Shown: in pieces, positions 15,849 through 24,792 of the stretch | Numbering within the stretch: the stretch's first letter is position 1 | Layout: the number at the start of each line of letters is the position of its first letter | DNA from: a gamma proteobacterium NOR5-3 | GTDB lineage: Bacteria > Pseudomonadota > Gammaproteobacteria > Pseudomonadales > Halieaceae | Length of the DNA stretch: 64,000 bases | NCBI GenBank assembly: GCA_000158155.1 | Contig: DS999405.1 | Location: 1,042,365 to 1,106,364, forward strand | Direction: 5' to 3' | Program-made: the position numbers and the translations under genes | The notes under the pieces: generated by a model | Databases searched by the model: none | What the model was told of the DNA's origin: nothing | Seen by the model: only the letters and a program-made list of their open reading frames with translations

Positions 15849-16148
15849 CTACCTGGTGAATTCCCCATACATTGCTCGGTCTATCCACGACTGAGAGCCT
15901 GGCGTGCACGCCTTCTCTTCAAGCTTTTCACGTCGGAGAAGTTCTTCGGCTGAGGCAAAGGCTTCCTGAAAGAGCTGTGCGGGGACACGTGCCTCGAACC
16001 ACGGGTAATGTGAGCACTCAAGCACACCCTCAGCTTTTGCTTCCGCCCACGTGGCCGGTAATGCCTCCACATTATCAACATCCAAACTTGTCGAGTAAGG
16101 GCCGCCATTTAGTAGATAGTCATCCCCCGTCTTACGCACGAAAAGCAC
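15849..16148 (-). CDS. Short hypothetical protein, possibly N-terminally truncated
   Basis: A 99-residue frame starting at GTG with no visible ribosome site; its 5' end abuts the reverse-transcriptase remnant, so the gene may have lost its start. The composition is protein-like (for example ALPATWAEAKAEGVLECSHYPWFEARVP) with an acidic helical C-terminal half. No family recognised. Confidence 0.4.
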   Translation of the reverse strand: MLFVRKTGDDYLLNGGPYSTSLDVDNVEALPATWAEAKAEGVLECSHYPWFEARVPAQLFQEAFASAEELLRREKLEEKACTPGSQSWIDRAMYGEFTR

Positions 16149-16158
16149 GTGGTGTAAG

Positions 16159-16416
16159 TTGCATAAAGGCTTTGATTTTTTGGGCTATCGCTTTAGCCGA
16201 GCGGGATTACAGTTGGCGGCAAAGACGATAGCTAACGCGGTGAAGACAGTACGTCGGCTTTATGAGCAAAAGCAAACGGCCCCCGAAGGAGCCGCTGCGC
16301 TTGATGACTATCTTCGCCGCTGGAGGCGTTGGGCAACAGCGGGATTAAATGGACTATCAGTGAGCATTACGTTTCCGTCGATTGAGCCCTATTCCTGCGA
16401 GGCCAAGGCCAAATAG
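16159..16416 (+). pseudogene. C-terminal remnant of a group II intron-type reverse transcriptase
   Basis: The first 65 residues (HKGFDFLGYRFSRAG, then a helix ending in LYEQKQ, then LDDYLRRWRRW) match the conserved C-terminal end of retron/group II intron-like reverse transcriptases. The catalytic palm with YADD is absent, upstream sequence is unrelated, and the frame runs on into the end of the neighbouring PEP-CTERM gene. It is therefore a fragment left by deletion or rearrangement. Confidence 0.6.
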
Positions 16417-16929
16417 TGCGAGGGTGGCGGGTGCAGGAACGCTACGAAAACTGCCGTCTATCAACGTCCCCGATGCTGCGAGGAACGGTAACGCGTTAGA
16501 GGTAGGAGTCAACGTGACAAATATCGAATCAATGTTTAGGGACCTGTTGACCGATATACCGGCAAAGACATTGTATGGTTCCCCGTCACCATTATCATTA
16601 ACACCATAAACTATCTCCGAGGGGTTCGCCGCGCTCCCGTCCCATCGGACAAACGCCCTATCGTCAACAAAATCTACTCCCGCCGCGGCGGTGTTACCGA
16701 ACGTCACCCCGAATACCGAAAATTCAAAACGCGGCAGATTCTGAAACGGAGCTGCTTGCCGGTAAATGTCTAAACCCCCGAACGGGGCGCCCAGATCGAA
16801 GACCAAGTCCGTTCCGCTACCGTCGTCACCGTCCCATTCAATATCGATCACGTATGAAATGGGTGTGGCGAACGCCGGGGATGCATGAATGACTAAAGCG
16901 AGGAAGACGAACTTGATGAGTTTAAACAT
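16357..16929 (-). CDS. PEP-CTERM sorting-domain protein
   Basis: A 190-residue exported protein: signal peptide (MFKLIKFVFLALVIHASPAFA), a beta-rich middle of unknown function, and a C-terminal PEP-CTERM signal, VPAPATLALFGLGLAGIGL followed by NRRKR. Such proteins are processed by an exosortase (EpsH type) and released or anchored at the envelope. No exosortase is encoded in the window, so it would depend on one elsewhere. Its 3' end overlaps the RT remnant. A second PEP-CTERM gene (23378) in the same element shares the tail design but not the body. Confidence 0.8.
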   Translation of the reverse strand: MFKLIKFVFLALVIHASPAFATPISYVIDIEWDGDDGSGTDLVFDLGAPFGGLDIYRQAAPFQNLPRFEFSVFGVTFGNTAAAGVDFVDDRAFVRWDGSAANPSEIVYGVNDNGDGEPYNVFAGISVNRSLNIDSIFVTLTPTSNALPFLAASGTLIDGSFRSVPAPATLALFGLGLAGIGLNRRKRNAH

Positions 16930-17315
16930 GAATTGGAATTATCCAGACGACGGGGCTTTGTCAAAAATAATGCAGTTTACGTACCAGCCCATAGTTAATA
17001 CGTAAAAACAGGCAGTTACCCACGGTATTCGCCTCTCTGGCTTTTCCATTCGGCTTAGGTGTAAAAAATCCTGACAGGCCTCACATCAACCATCGGAACC
17101 GTACAACGCTAGCTGCGCTCTACTGACCGGCCACTGTGTGGTGAAACCCGGCCAAAATCAGCCGTTTAGCCCCAACCAAGCAAATACCTTAAGCTATGTG
17201 CTGTTAAATTTTCTGACACCGCTAAAGAACGCCTTGAGGTGGCTGCTGCCTTATCCGTGGAGTGTGCGGGAGCAGGCAAAGGGCGACTCAACGGGGATTC
17301 GCCCAGTGCCATCAC
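16930..17315. other. Intergenic region without a supported gene
   Basis: This 386-bp stretch lies between the PEP-CTERM start and the recombinase stop. A plus-strand open frame across part of it (17138-17470) has no protein-like features and overlaps the recombinase antisense. I see no clear terminator or repeat. Confidence 0.4.
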
Positions 17316-17942
17316 TCACACTTCCGTTTGCTCGGACAATACCAGCGCATCATCCACTTCGACCCCTAGATAACGAACAGTACTCTCCAGCTTGGTATGC
17401 CCAAGCAGAAGTTGGATTGCGCGAAGATTCTTCGTCCGGCGATAGATCAACGAGACCTTCGTTCTCCTGAGCGAGTGTGTCCCGTAGAGGGACGGGTCCA
17501 AGCCAATTTCAGTCACCCACCGGTCAACAATCCGGGCATATTGTCGCCTTGAGAGATGCGGTGAGTTATTAACCCTGCTAGGAAACAAGTAGTCGGGGGG
17601 CAGCAAGTGCGCCTCTGTGATCCATCGTTCAAGCGAAAGCCTTGTCTGTTCAGTGATTTCAAACTGAACCGGCCTACCAGTTTTCTGTTGCACGATCTGC
17701 GCTCTGGACTGCACTCGGCCACCCTGGGCGATGTCTGTGACGGTCAGCGCCATGAGGTCGCATGCTCTCAGCTTGCTGTCGATGGCCAGATTGAACAATG
17801 CCAGCTCACGATTGCGCTCCTGAAGCTGTAATCGAATCCTTATCGCCCAGATTTCTTGGAGTTTCAGCGGACGCTTTTGGCCCGATAGCTTTCCTTTATT
17901 CCATGGAATATGAACGGGTCGTTCAATGAGTGTTGGGTACAT
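17316..17942 (-). CDS. Short tyrosine-type recombinase/integrase
   Basis: A 208-residue catalytic-domain-only recombinase. The tyrosine recombinase site is visible: Arg in SKLRACDL (about residue 58), HSLRR (about 157-161), the GHT helix (LLLGHTKLEST) and Tyr in VRYLG (about 191). The N-terminal MYPTLIERPVHIPWNKGKLSG and the absence of a SAM-like N-terminal domain match a common family of about 205-residue solitary integrases in Proteobacteria. It could mediate cassette or element movement, but the family is often found outside islands, so a direct link to the tRNA-Ala att sites is not proven. Complete by length. Confidence 0.85.
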   Translation of the reverse strand: MYPTLIERPVHIPWNKGKLSGQKRPLKLQEIWAIRIRLQLQERNRELALFNLAIDSKLRACDLMALTVTDIAQGGRVQSRAQIVQQKTGRPVQFEITEQTRLSLERWITEAHLLPPDYLFPSRVNNSPHLSRRQYARIVDRWVTEIGLDPSLYGTHSLRRTKVSLIYRRTKNLRAIQLLLGHTKLESTVRYLGVEVDDALVLSEQTEV

Positions 17943-18257
17943 ATCGACTTCCTCCTGCGGTAAGTGGAAGCTAATCTGTACACCTATCTAGTGATCTTTC
18001 CAGCGCGTTGGCCTGGTTGGGTACGCGTGTGACGCTGATGGACTTTGGCCGTTACTACCGCTGTCGCCTACTTTTAGGGATTCGACCGAAATGTATGCGG
18101 TCCCTGCTTTCGATCTAAACTGACCATTAGACATCCTTCTTTTCGAGCAGCACTTTCGTCTAAGATTCAAACATGGCGTTATCATCTCCTAGTGGCAGCT
18201 CTTTTCTATCCAAGAGGGCCGGAGCTTCAAATCCGCGTTTTGGAGTACCAGTAATTC
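17943..18257. other. Intergenic region without a supported gene
   Basis: This 315-bp gap between the recombinase start and a divergent membrane-protein gene should hold both promoters. No convincing boxes, repeats or small genes were identified. Confidence 0.4.
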
Positions 18258-18881
18258 GTGACTAAGCAGCCATCTCAATTCACAAGAAAGTTTATCGCAG
18301 AGCTCGCCATAATCGTGGCGGGTGTCTTGATAGCTCTGGGCGCGCAATCAATGGTGCAGGAGTGGGCAGATCGACGCAGTGAGCATGAATTCCTTCTCGA
18401 CTTGTTGGCTGAATTTCGGATTAACGAGGCGCAGCTTCAATCCGATATCGCGGAGACCAAGAAAGCAGTGGACGCCGCAGACCGGTGGCGCGAAGGAGTG
18501 GCAGGCTCTCCCGGCGCTGCGGGCGGCTCAACTATTGACTCTTATGCGGCATCTCTAAACCCGGCTCGTTTTGACCCGCTCTCGGGTGCTCTGCGGAGCC
18601 TAATCGACGGGGGCGACCTTGGCCTAATTCGCAATAGGGAGCTACGTGCCGCACTTGCTGGATGGGATGACCGTACTCAAGAGCAAGTGATAACGTCAGT
18701 TACGGTAGACATGATGCGCTCAATGCTCATGCAATTCCTTATTCCAGAGGGGACAGCGGCACCCGCACAGGCGCTTGAAGCAGACAGACTGTTACTGCAA
18801 GTCACTTATGACCAGCAACTACGGCTATTAGGTCTACTTCGCGAGATCATCGAAGTGTTGCAGAAAGAAGCCGCGGCGTAG
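18258..18881 (+). CDS. Membrane-anchored periplasmic helical protein (DUF6090-like), copy 1
   Basis: A 207-residue protein with a GTG start. One N-terminal membrane segment (FIAELAIIVAGVLIALGAQ, about residues 12-30) is followed by WADRRSEHEFLLDLLAEF and a long helical, probably periplasmic domain. The arrangement (FxxEFxxIVxGVLIAL, then a W/N-x(4-8)-E-x3-L-x-L-x2-EF pattern) is that of DUF6090-like proteins of unknown function. The gene at 20672-21394 has the same architecture and points towards it, with IS copy 1 between them. The stop lies 15 bp before the IS end, so the coding region is intact. Confidence 0.6.
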   Translation: MTKQPSQFTRKFIAELAIIVAGVLIALGAQSMVQEWADRRSEHEFLLDLLAEFRINEAQLQSDIAETKKAVDAADRWREGVAGSPGAAGGSTIDSYAASLNPARFDPLSGALRSLIDGGDLGLIRNRELRAALAGWDDRTQEQVITSVTVDMMRSMLMQFLIPEGTAAPAQALEADRLLLQVTYDQQLRLLGLLREIIEVLQKEAAA

Positions 18882-18896
18882 AGACCGCTCCCGCCT

Positions 18897-20588
18897 GAGG
18901 CTGTGTGAAAACGCTGCTTCGCGATATGCTACCGCTGTCGTAGTAATTCGAGATTCTCATGAAGCGTTTCGTAGAAGGCGAAGATCGAAGCCAAGGCACG
19001 TTATTTCCCGAACGGCTCGATGACTACATCGCAGACGATAACCCCGTAAGAGTCATTGATGCCTTTGTTGAGGAACTCGATCTGGCTGATCTGGGTTTTG
19101 AGCGAGTTCAACCGCAAGCCACCGGCCGCCCTGGCTACCATCCGGCATCACTGTTAAAGATCTACGTGTACGGCTACCTCAACCGGATTCAATCCAGTCG
19201 CCGGCTGGAGCGCGAGACACAGCGCAATGTCGAGATGATGTGGCTCACCGGCCGATTGATGCCGGACTTCAAAACCATTGCCGATTTCAGGAAGGACAAC
19301 GGCAAAGCCATACGCCGCGTCTGCCGGGAGTTTATTGATCTATGCCGTTCTATGGAGATGTTCACACAGGCTATCGTGGCTATTGATGGCAGCAAGTTCA
19401 AAGCGGTCAACAGCAAGGATCGGAACGATACCAAGGCGAGTATGAAGCGCCGCATCGCCAGAGTAGAGCAGCACATCGAGCGATACCTGTCGCTGCTGGA
19501 CGACGTCGACAAGGACGAGCCATCGGTGCGGGATACAAAGGTGCCGGAACTGGAAGACAAGATTGCTGCGCTCAAGGAGCGAATGCAGCAATTAAAAAAG
19601 CGTGAGCGCGATGTACTCGCGCACCCCGACCAGCAAATCTCTGAGACCGACCCGGATTCCCGCCTGATGAAGAAAGGCGGCATGGGTTCACAAGTGAGCT
19701 ACAACGTTCAAACGGCCGTCGACACAAAGCACAAGCTGATCGTTGCGCACGACGTCACCAATGCCGCCGTCGACAGGAATCAACTCTTCCCGCTAGCAGG
19801 ACTGACCCAGCACACGCTGCAACAAGACGAAATTAAAGTGCTGGCCGACCGAGGTTATTACAAAGGCGAAGCCATCAAGGATTGCTACGACGCAGGCATC
19901 GAGGTGTTGGTGCCTAAAACGCTGACCTCAAATAGCAGAGCCGCAGGTCGCTTTGACAAAGAGGTTTTCCACTACGAGGAAGAGACAGACAGTTACCGGT
20001 GTCCCGCCGGCGAAACATTGCAACGACGGTTTACCACGTTGGAAAAAGGCAAGGTGATGCAGGTCTACTTCTCGGCCGTTTCGGTGTGTAGGAACTGCTC
20101 CATAAAATCACAATGTACGACAAGCATACAGCGCAAGATAAGACGCTGGGAACACGAAGACCTGCTGGACAGCATGGAGCAGGAACTGCGTAAAACACCT
20201 GATGCCATGTCGGTGCGATCGCAAACGGTAGAGCATCCCTTTGGGACACTCAAGGCCTGGATGGGCTCGACGCATTTCCTGACGCGGCGACTTAAGAATG
20301 TTCGCACGGAGATGAGTTTGCATGTCCTGGCTTACAATCTGCGGCGAATGATGAGCATTATGGGCGTCGTGCCGTTAATGGAGGCAATACGGGCCTGAGG
20401 GCCGCATTTAGCTCTGTTCTGCGTTGTTCCAGCGCTGCATAAAACGCATTACCAGCGTCCCAGAAATTTTGGGCATCGAGAGCAACCTCAACATCGCACC
20501 GCTGACATGCCGACTGAGTAGGTGAGAGGGTAATGAATAGTACTGTTTTTGCAGTGTGTATCGCGTGACCCGCTTTTCACACAGCCTC
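18897..20588 (+). mobile_element. IS1182-family insertion sequence, copy 1
   Basis: A 1692-bp element with terminal inverted repeats beginning GAGGCTGTGTGAAAA at both ends. It is flanked by a perfect 4-bp direct repeat GCCT (18893-18896 and 20589-20592), taken as the target duplication. The left flank is CCGCTCCCGCCT. It encodes one intact transposase. Confidence 0.9.
18959..20398 (+). CDS. IS1182-family transposase, copy 1
   Basis: A 479-residue DDE transposase, apparently intact. It has an N-terminal DUF772-type domain (LYxRLDDY-like start, GRPGYHPASLLKIYVYGY), a catalytic Asp in AIDGSKFKAVNSKDRN (about residue 143), a coiled-coil insertion (about 160-225), and a Cys-containing C-terminal DDE domain (CRNCSIKSQC) ending near residue 479. 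It differs from copy 2 at two residues only (Lys/Arg in DTKHKL, Thr/Ala in GLTQH). The ATG lies 62 bp inside the IS end. Confidence 0.92.
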   Translation: MKRFVEGEDRSQGTLFPERLDDYIADDNPVRVIDAFVEELDLADLGFERVQPQATGRPGYHPASLLKIYVYGYLNRIQSSRRLERETQRNVEMMWLTGRLMPDFKTIADFRKDNGKAIRRVCREFIDLCRSMEMFTQAIVAIDGSKFKAVNSKDRNDTKASMKRRIARVEQHIERYLSLLDDVDKDEPSVRDTKVPELEDKIAALKERMQQLKKRERDVLAHPDQQISETDPDSRLMKKGGMGSQVSYNVQTAVDTKHKLIVAHDVTNAAVDRNQLFPLAGLTQHTLQQDEIKVLADRGYYKGEAIKDCYDAGIEVLVPKTLTSNSRAAGRFDKEVFHYEEETDSYRCPAGETLQRRFTTLEKGKVMQVYFSAVSVCRNCSIKSQCTTSIQRKIRRWEHEDLLDSMEQELRKTPDAMSVRSQTVEHPFGTLKAWMGSTHFLTRRLKNVRTEMSLHVLAYNLRRMMSIMGVVPLMEAIRA

Positions 20589-20671
20589 GCCTATTTTGAG
20601 TCGTTCAAAGCCCTTTGGGGCGGATGACCGCTTCCGACCCGAAGCCGGCCTCCATGTTTTCGAGTAAAATC

Positions 20672-21394
20672 CTAACTGTCGGTGGATCGCAAAGCCCCAA
20701 GCTCTGTTTTTATCAGTCTCAGAGCGGCTTTAGCGGTGGCGAACTCTCTTTCCCACCAATCAAGTCGGAGCGTTCGGTTGCGCAGTATCACCTGTAGGTG
20801 AGGCTCCAACGCTTTCACTTTCTCCCAATCGTATGATTCCACTGAGTGCTGGGGGCCGTCGTAGCCTGCGACAGGACGAAACTGCACAGCCCCTTCAATG
20901 ATCCCTTCATCGCGCTTTTCCATTGCTAGCGCGAGCAGAAAAACGTCAGCTTCTCTTTGGCGGGCGTAGTCATTCAGCGTCTTTCGCAGCTCGGGGTTCC
21001 GGATGCGAGATAGCGTACCGGTCGCCACGAGTTCATCGTAGGTTGCTGCCATCTCGAATGAAACCCAGGCGATCACAGCGGCATTGATCTGATCCTGAAA
21101 GACTTCCGTGAGTCCCGGATCCACGCCGGATCGAATCGTTGAGATAAGCTCGCTGATAGACTGCGTGGACGAGCGACGAATGGGCATTTTTCGCTCAGCG
21201 TAGTCCACGATCTGTGCGAAATCATCCCCAAGTCGTGAGAGTAGAACTTCATCGCGCGCTTCTTGCGCCAGCTCCTCATTCCAGTTAGCGACCTGGATAC
21301 CGATAAACACACCGACAACGACGATGATGAAGTCAAGCACAACCGCAAACCAATTCTGACTGCGCACATGCTCTGCGACCCTTCTTAGCAACAT
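20672..21394 (-). CDS. Membrane-anchored periplasmic helical protein (DUF6090-like), copy 2
   Basis: A 240-residue protein. The ATG at 21394 is preferred to the far-upstream start at 21556 because it places the membrane segment (VVLDFIIVVVGVFIGIQVA) near the N-terminus and avoids extension into the IS. The membrane helix is followed by NWNEELAQEARDEVLLSRLGDDF and a long helical domain, the same layout as 18258-18881. Function unknown. It is enclosed by inverted IS copies 1 and 2. If the neighbouring segment is un-inverted, the GIY-YIG gene at 24271 would lie directly upstream on the same strand. Confidence 0.6.
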   Translation of the reverse strand: MLLRRVAEHVRSQNWFAVVLDFIIVVVGVFIGIQVANWNEELAQEARDEVLLSRLGDDFAQIVDYAERKMPIRRSSTQSISELISTIRSGVDPGLTEVFQDQINAAVIAWVSFEMAATYDELVATGTLSRIRNPELRKTLNDYARQREADVFLLALAMEKRDEGIIEGAVQFRPVAGYDGPQHSVESYDWEKVKALEPHLQVILRNRTLRLDWWEREFATAKAALRLIKTELGALRSTDS

Positions 21395-21516
21395 TTGGAG
21401 ATTCCCTGATGAAACGCTTTGATCATACAGAAACCCACGCACAATGACTGCAGTTTGGCCGGAAGAGGTCGTTGGTAGCACGGGATCCTTGCCCGTGCTA
21501 AGGGCCGCCTTGAGGT

Positions 21517-23208
21517 GAGGCTGTGTGAAAAGCGGGTCACGCGATACACACTGCAAAAACAGTACTATTCATTACCCTCTCACCTACTCAGTCGGCATGT
21601 CAGCGGTGCGATGTTGAGGTTGCTCTCGATGCCCAAAATTTCTGGGACGCTGGTAATGCGTTTTATGCAGCGCTGGAACAACGCAGAACAGAGCTAAATG
21701 CGGCCCTCAGGCCCGTATTGCCTCCATTAACGGCACGACGCCCATAATGCTCATCATTCGCCGCAGATTGTAAGCCAGGACATGCAAACTCATCTCCGTG
21801 CGAACATTCTTAAGTCGCCGCGTCAGGAAATGCGTCGAGCCCATCCAGGCCTTGAGTGTCCCAAAGGGATGCTCTACCGTTTGCGATCGCACCGACATGG
21901 CATCAGGTGTTTTACGCAGTTCCTGCTCCATGCTGTCCAGCAGGTCTTCGTGTTCCCAGCGTCTTATCTTGCGCTGTATGCTTGTCGTACATTGTGATTT
22001 TATGGAGCAGTTCCTACACACCGAAACGGCCGAGAAGTAGACCTGCATCACCTTGCCTTTTTCCAACGTGGTAAACCGTCGTTGCAATGTTTCGCCGGCG
22101 GGACACCGGTAACTGTCTGTCTCTTCCTCGTAGTGGAAAACCTCTTTGTCAAAGCGACCTGCGGCTCTGCTATTTGAGGTCAGCGTTTTAGGCACCAACA
22201 CCTCGATGCCTGCGTCGTAGCAATCCTTGATGGCTTCGCCTTTGTAATAACCTCGGTCGGCCAGCACTTTAATTTCGTCTTGTTGCAGCGTGTGCTGCGC
22301 CAGTCCTGCTAACGGGAAGAGTTGATTCCTGTCGACGGCGGCATTGGTGACGTCGTGCGCAACGATCAGCTTGTGCCTTGTGTCGACGGCCGTTTGAACG
22401 TTGTAGCTCACTTGTGAACCCATGCCGCCTTTCTTCATCAGGCGGGAATCCGGGTCGGTCTCAGAGATTTGCTGGTCGGGGTGCGCGAGTACATCGCGCT
22501 CACGCTTTTTTAATTGCTGCATTCGCTCCTTGAGCGCAGCAATCTTGTCTTCCAGTTCCGGCACCTTTGTATCCCGCACCGATGGCTCGTCCTTGTCGAC
22601 GTCGTCCAGCAGCGACAGGTATCGCTCGATGTGCTGCTCTACTCTGGCGATGCGGCGCTTCATACTCGCCTTGGTATCGTTCCGATCCTTGCTGTTGACC
22701 GCTTTGAACTTGCTGCCATCAATAGCCACGATAGCCTGTGTGAACATCTCCATAGAACGGCATAGATCAATAAACTCCCGGCAGACGCGGCGTATGGCTT
22801 TGCCGTTGTCCTTCCTGAAATCCGCAATGGTTTTGAAGTCCGGCATTAATCGGCCGGTGAGCCACATCATCTCGACATTGCGCTGGGTCTCGCGCTCCAG
22901 TCTTCGACTGGATTGAATCCGGTTGAGATACCCGTACACGTAGATCTTTAACAGTGATGCCGGATGGTAGCCAGGGCGGCCGGTGGCTTGCGGTTGAACT
23001 CGCTCAAAACCCAGATCAGCCAGATCGAGTTCCTCAACAAAGGCATCAATGACTCTTACGGGGTTATCGTCTGCGATGTAGTCATCGAGCCGTTCGGGAA
23101 ATAACGTGCCTTGGCTTCGATCTTCGCCTTCTACGAAACGCTTCATGAGAATCTCGAATTACTACGACAGCGGTAGCATATCGCGAAGCAGCGTTTTCAC
23201 ACAGCCTC
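21517..23208 (-). mobile_element. IS1182-family insertion sequence, copy 2
   Basis: A 1692-bp element, inverted relative to copies 1 and 3, with the same GAGGCTGTGTGAAAA ends. The flanks are AGGT (21513-21516) and AGGC (23209-23212), not a matching pair. They match crosswise with the flanks of copy 3, pointing to an inversion between the two. Part of its 5' region (near 22896-22918) has copy-3-like bases while nearby parts are copy-1-like. Confidence 0.9.
21707..23146 (-). CDS. IS1182-family transposase, copy 2
   Basis: A 479-residue transposase, intact and near-identical to copy 1 (two substitutions). Domains are as in copy 1: DUF772-type N-terminus, catalytic AIDGSKF region, coiled coil and Cys-containing C-terminal DDE domain. 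Confidence 0.92.
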   Translation of the reverse strand: MKRFVEGEDRSQGTLFPERLDDYIADDNPVRVIDAFVEELDLADLGFERVQPQATGRPGYHPASLLKIYVYGYLNRIQSSRRLERETQRNVEMMWLTGRLMPDFKTIADFRKDNGKAIRRVCREFIDLCRSMEMFTQAIVAIDGSKFKAVNSKDRNDTKASMKRRIARVEQHIERYLSLLDDVDKDEPSVRDTKVPELEDKIAALKERMQQLKKRERDVLAHPDQQISETDPDSRLMKKGGMGSQVSYNVQTAVDTRHKLIVAHDVTNAAVDRNQLFPLAGLAQHTLQQDEIKVLADRGYYKGEAIKDCYDAGIEVLVPKTLTSNSRAAGRFDKEVFHYEEETDSYRCPAGETLQRRFTTLEKGKVMQVYFSAVSVCRNCSIKSQCTTSIQRKIRRWEHEDLLDSMEQELRKTPDAMSVRSQTVEHPFGTLKAWMGSTHFLTRRLKNVRTEMSLHVLAYNLRRMMSIMGVVPLMEAIRA

Positions 23209-23295
23209 AGGCGAAAGCGGTCGTTTTAGACGTTCCCCGCATCCCCGCCAGTGGTCTACTGAACCTGCGCTGACTTGCAAGACTTCCTACCGCCT

Positions 23296-23324
23296 AGCCC
23301 CACGGTGCGCAAACGGGGCTTTTC
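23296..23324 (+). terminator. Rho-independent terminator, orphaned
   Basis: Stem AGCCCC/GGGGCT with a 13-nt loop followed by TTTCT. The only upstream DNA is IS copy 2, transcribed the other way, so it serves no current gene; see the inversion entry. Confidence 0.65.
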
Positions 23325-23332
23325 TCAGGCAC

Positions 23333-23357
23333 AAAAAAGCCCGCACTTTTGGCGGGC
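23333..23357 (-). terminator. Rho-independent terminator of the PEP-CTERM gene
   Basis: On the minus strand: stem GCCCGC/GCGGGC with a 7-nt loop, then six T. It lies 20 bp after the stop of the gene at 23378. Confidence 0.85.
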
Positions 23358-23377
23358 CTGTTCATTAGGAGCTTGGT

Positions 23378-23845
23378 TTAACCCTTTCGCCGCTTCCAGC
23401 CCAGACCTGCGAGGCCGAGACCCATAAGGGCGAGAGTGGCGGGGGCTGGAACACTTTGTTGAGGCTCGACTGTGACCAGCGATTGATCTGACAAGATAAA
23501 GATGACTATGGGATCTGTCCCAAGTGAGCCAGCCGTCATCCGTAGTAGCGCAGAACCCGTGCCATCCAACCAAAGACCACTAACAGAGGACAGGTTAACC
23601 GACTCTGTTTGTATGAGCGTGCCAGCAGCGTTTAAGTCCTCGTACAAAGTCCATTCGCCGGTGTCGTTTAGATCAAGAGAGTCTCGAACTAATTGAGTGA
23701 AAAAAACACTGCTTGATATGGTGCTTGGCGTGGGATCAAAGGAAAAGTTAAACAGGTACTCTTCGCCCGCCACGGTAGTTATCGGGCCAGCGTTTGCGCA
23801 GGTCGAGATAACACTAAAGACCGTAATCCAGAGTAGCTTTTTCAT
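23378..23845 (-). CDS. PEP-CTERM sorting-domain protein
   Basis: A 155-residue exported protein with ATG at 23845 (signal peptide MKKLLWITVFSVISTCANA). The body is beta-rich with no known domain. The C-terminus is VPAPATLALMGLGLAGLGWKRRKG, a canonical PEP-CTERM signal (Pro-rich box, membrane helix, basic tail). It requires an exosortase not seen in this window. It lies in the segment between IS copies 2 and 3, with its own terminator. No clear ribosome site is present, and a start 12 bp upstream (TTG) is possible. Confidence 0.78.
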   Translation of the reverse strand: MKKLLWITVFSVISTCANAGPITTVAGEEYLFNFSFDPTPSTISSSVFFTQLVRDSLDLNDTGEWTLYEDLNAAGTLIQTESVNLSSVSGLWLDGTGSALLRMTAGSLGTDPIVIFILSDQSLVTVEPQQSVPAPATLALMGLGLAGLGWKRRKG

Positions 23846-23916
23846 TAAACAAACCAAGTTGCTGAATTGATATTACTTAGGCAATAAAGTAGCCACTTCC
23901 GTAATTGCTCAATGTT

Positions 23917-24156
23917 TCAAAGAGATAGGCGTAATTTTACATCGCACAATGCGACTGAGTTCACGTTTGTGTAAAAAAACCTGACGCCCGCTTCTGATGT
24001 TCCCCACTGGGCCTGATGCTGGCCTAATGGCCCTGCGCTATTGATCTCCAACTGGTCAGCCCCACCCGGCGCAGCTGAAATGTACACGATTGTGCAGGTT
24101 TGCGCATAGATAGCCACCAACGCAGGCGTCAAAAAAACGTTGCAGAGAATGGCCAC
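23917..24156 (-). CDS. Doubtful small exported protein
   Basis: A 79-residue frame with a GTG start and a hydrophobic N-terminus (ILCNVFLTPALVAIYAQ) that could be a signal peptide, followed by a plausible hydrophilic body with one late Cys. It lies in a 425-bp gap between the PEP-CTERM gene and the GIY-YIG gene. Apart from this frame I see nothing in the gap. No family recognised. Confidence 0.3.
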   Translation of the reverse strand: MAILCNVFLTPALVAIYAQTCTIVYISAAPGGADQLEINSAGPLGQHQAQWGTSEAGVRFFYTNVNSVALCDVKLRLSL

Positions 24157-24270
24157 GCAATTTTCCGGACACGCGTCCTCGAGTGCGGCCTACGTGCATA
24201 CTGACGGGTACGCACCACCGCGTGCGCACGGAAGTGTTACATTTGCACGCGATCTCTAAGGGAAATTGTC

Positions 24271-24792
24271 GTGAGCCGCATCATCCGATCATATGGTCTT
24301 TTCTGGAAAGCAGATGACGTCTACTGGACAACATCACAGATGAATGCCGACCTCTGTTGCCACCCCAAGAACAGAAAATCCATACAAGTCAACATGAGGG
24401 ATCAAGTCGGCATCTATGTGCTCTACGAGGGTCACAATATGGTCTATGTGGGACAGACAGGTTCGGGGAGCAGTAAGCTGTTTTCACGTCTTAAACGACA
24501 TCGCCATGACCATCTGCAGGGACGATGGGACACATTTTCTTGGTTTGGGCTGCGGCACATGCTTCGTGGAGGGCAATTGGCGGCAGAGAACATGCGCACC
24601 ACCTCGTCCGTACGAGTATCCCTCAATCAAATTGAAGCTGTCTTGTTAGCGGCATCCGAGCCATACCTAAACAAGCAGGGTGGGCGCTTTGGGAAGAGAG
24701 CGACGCAATTCATGCAGATACGAGATGAGCGGCTCGGAATCACCGACTCAGAAATGCTAAGGGAAATCTGGGAAAGGCTGCGGGAGAGTTAG
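24271..24792 (+). CDS. Solitary GIY-YIG domain protein
   Basis: A 173-residue protein with a GTG start. GIY-YIG nuclease elements are visible: VGIYVLYEG (about residues 46-54), MVYVGQTG (about 58-65), the conserved Arg in LFSRLKRH, and a Glu in LNQIEAVLL followed by ASEPYLNKQGGRFG. This is a full GIY-YIG fold and different from the T5orf172-type domain at 11684. Solitary GIY-YIG proteins act as homing, repair or restriction nucleases; with no partner gene the role cannot be told. It lies in the inverted segment. Confidence 0.75.
   Translation: MSRIIRSYGLFWKADDVYWTTSQMNADLCCHPKNRKSIQVNMRDQVGIYVLYEGHNMVYVGQTGSGSSKLFSRLKRHRHDHLQGRWDTFSWFGLRHMLRGGQLAAENMRTTSSVRVSLNQIEAVLLAASEPYLNKQGGRFGKRATQFMQIRDERLGITDSEMLREIWERLRES

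Noticed and set aside
18897-23208. Active composite transposon formed by IS copies 1 and 2
   Set aside because: Copy 1 has its own perfect target duplication, and copy 2 pairs with copy 3 flanks, so they inserted independently; the outer flanks GCCT and AGGC do not form a composite duplication.
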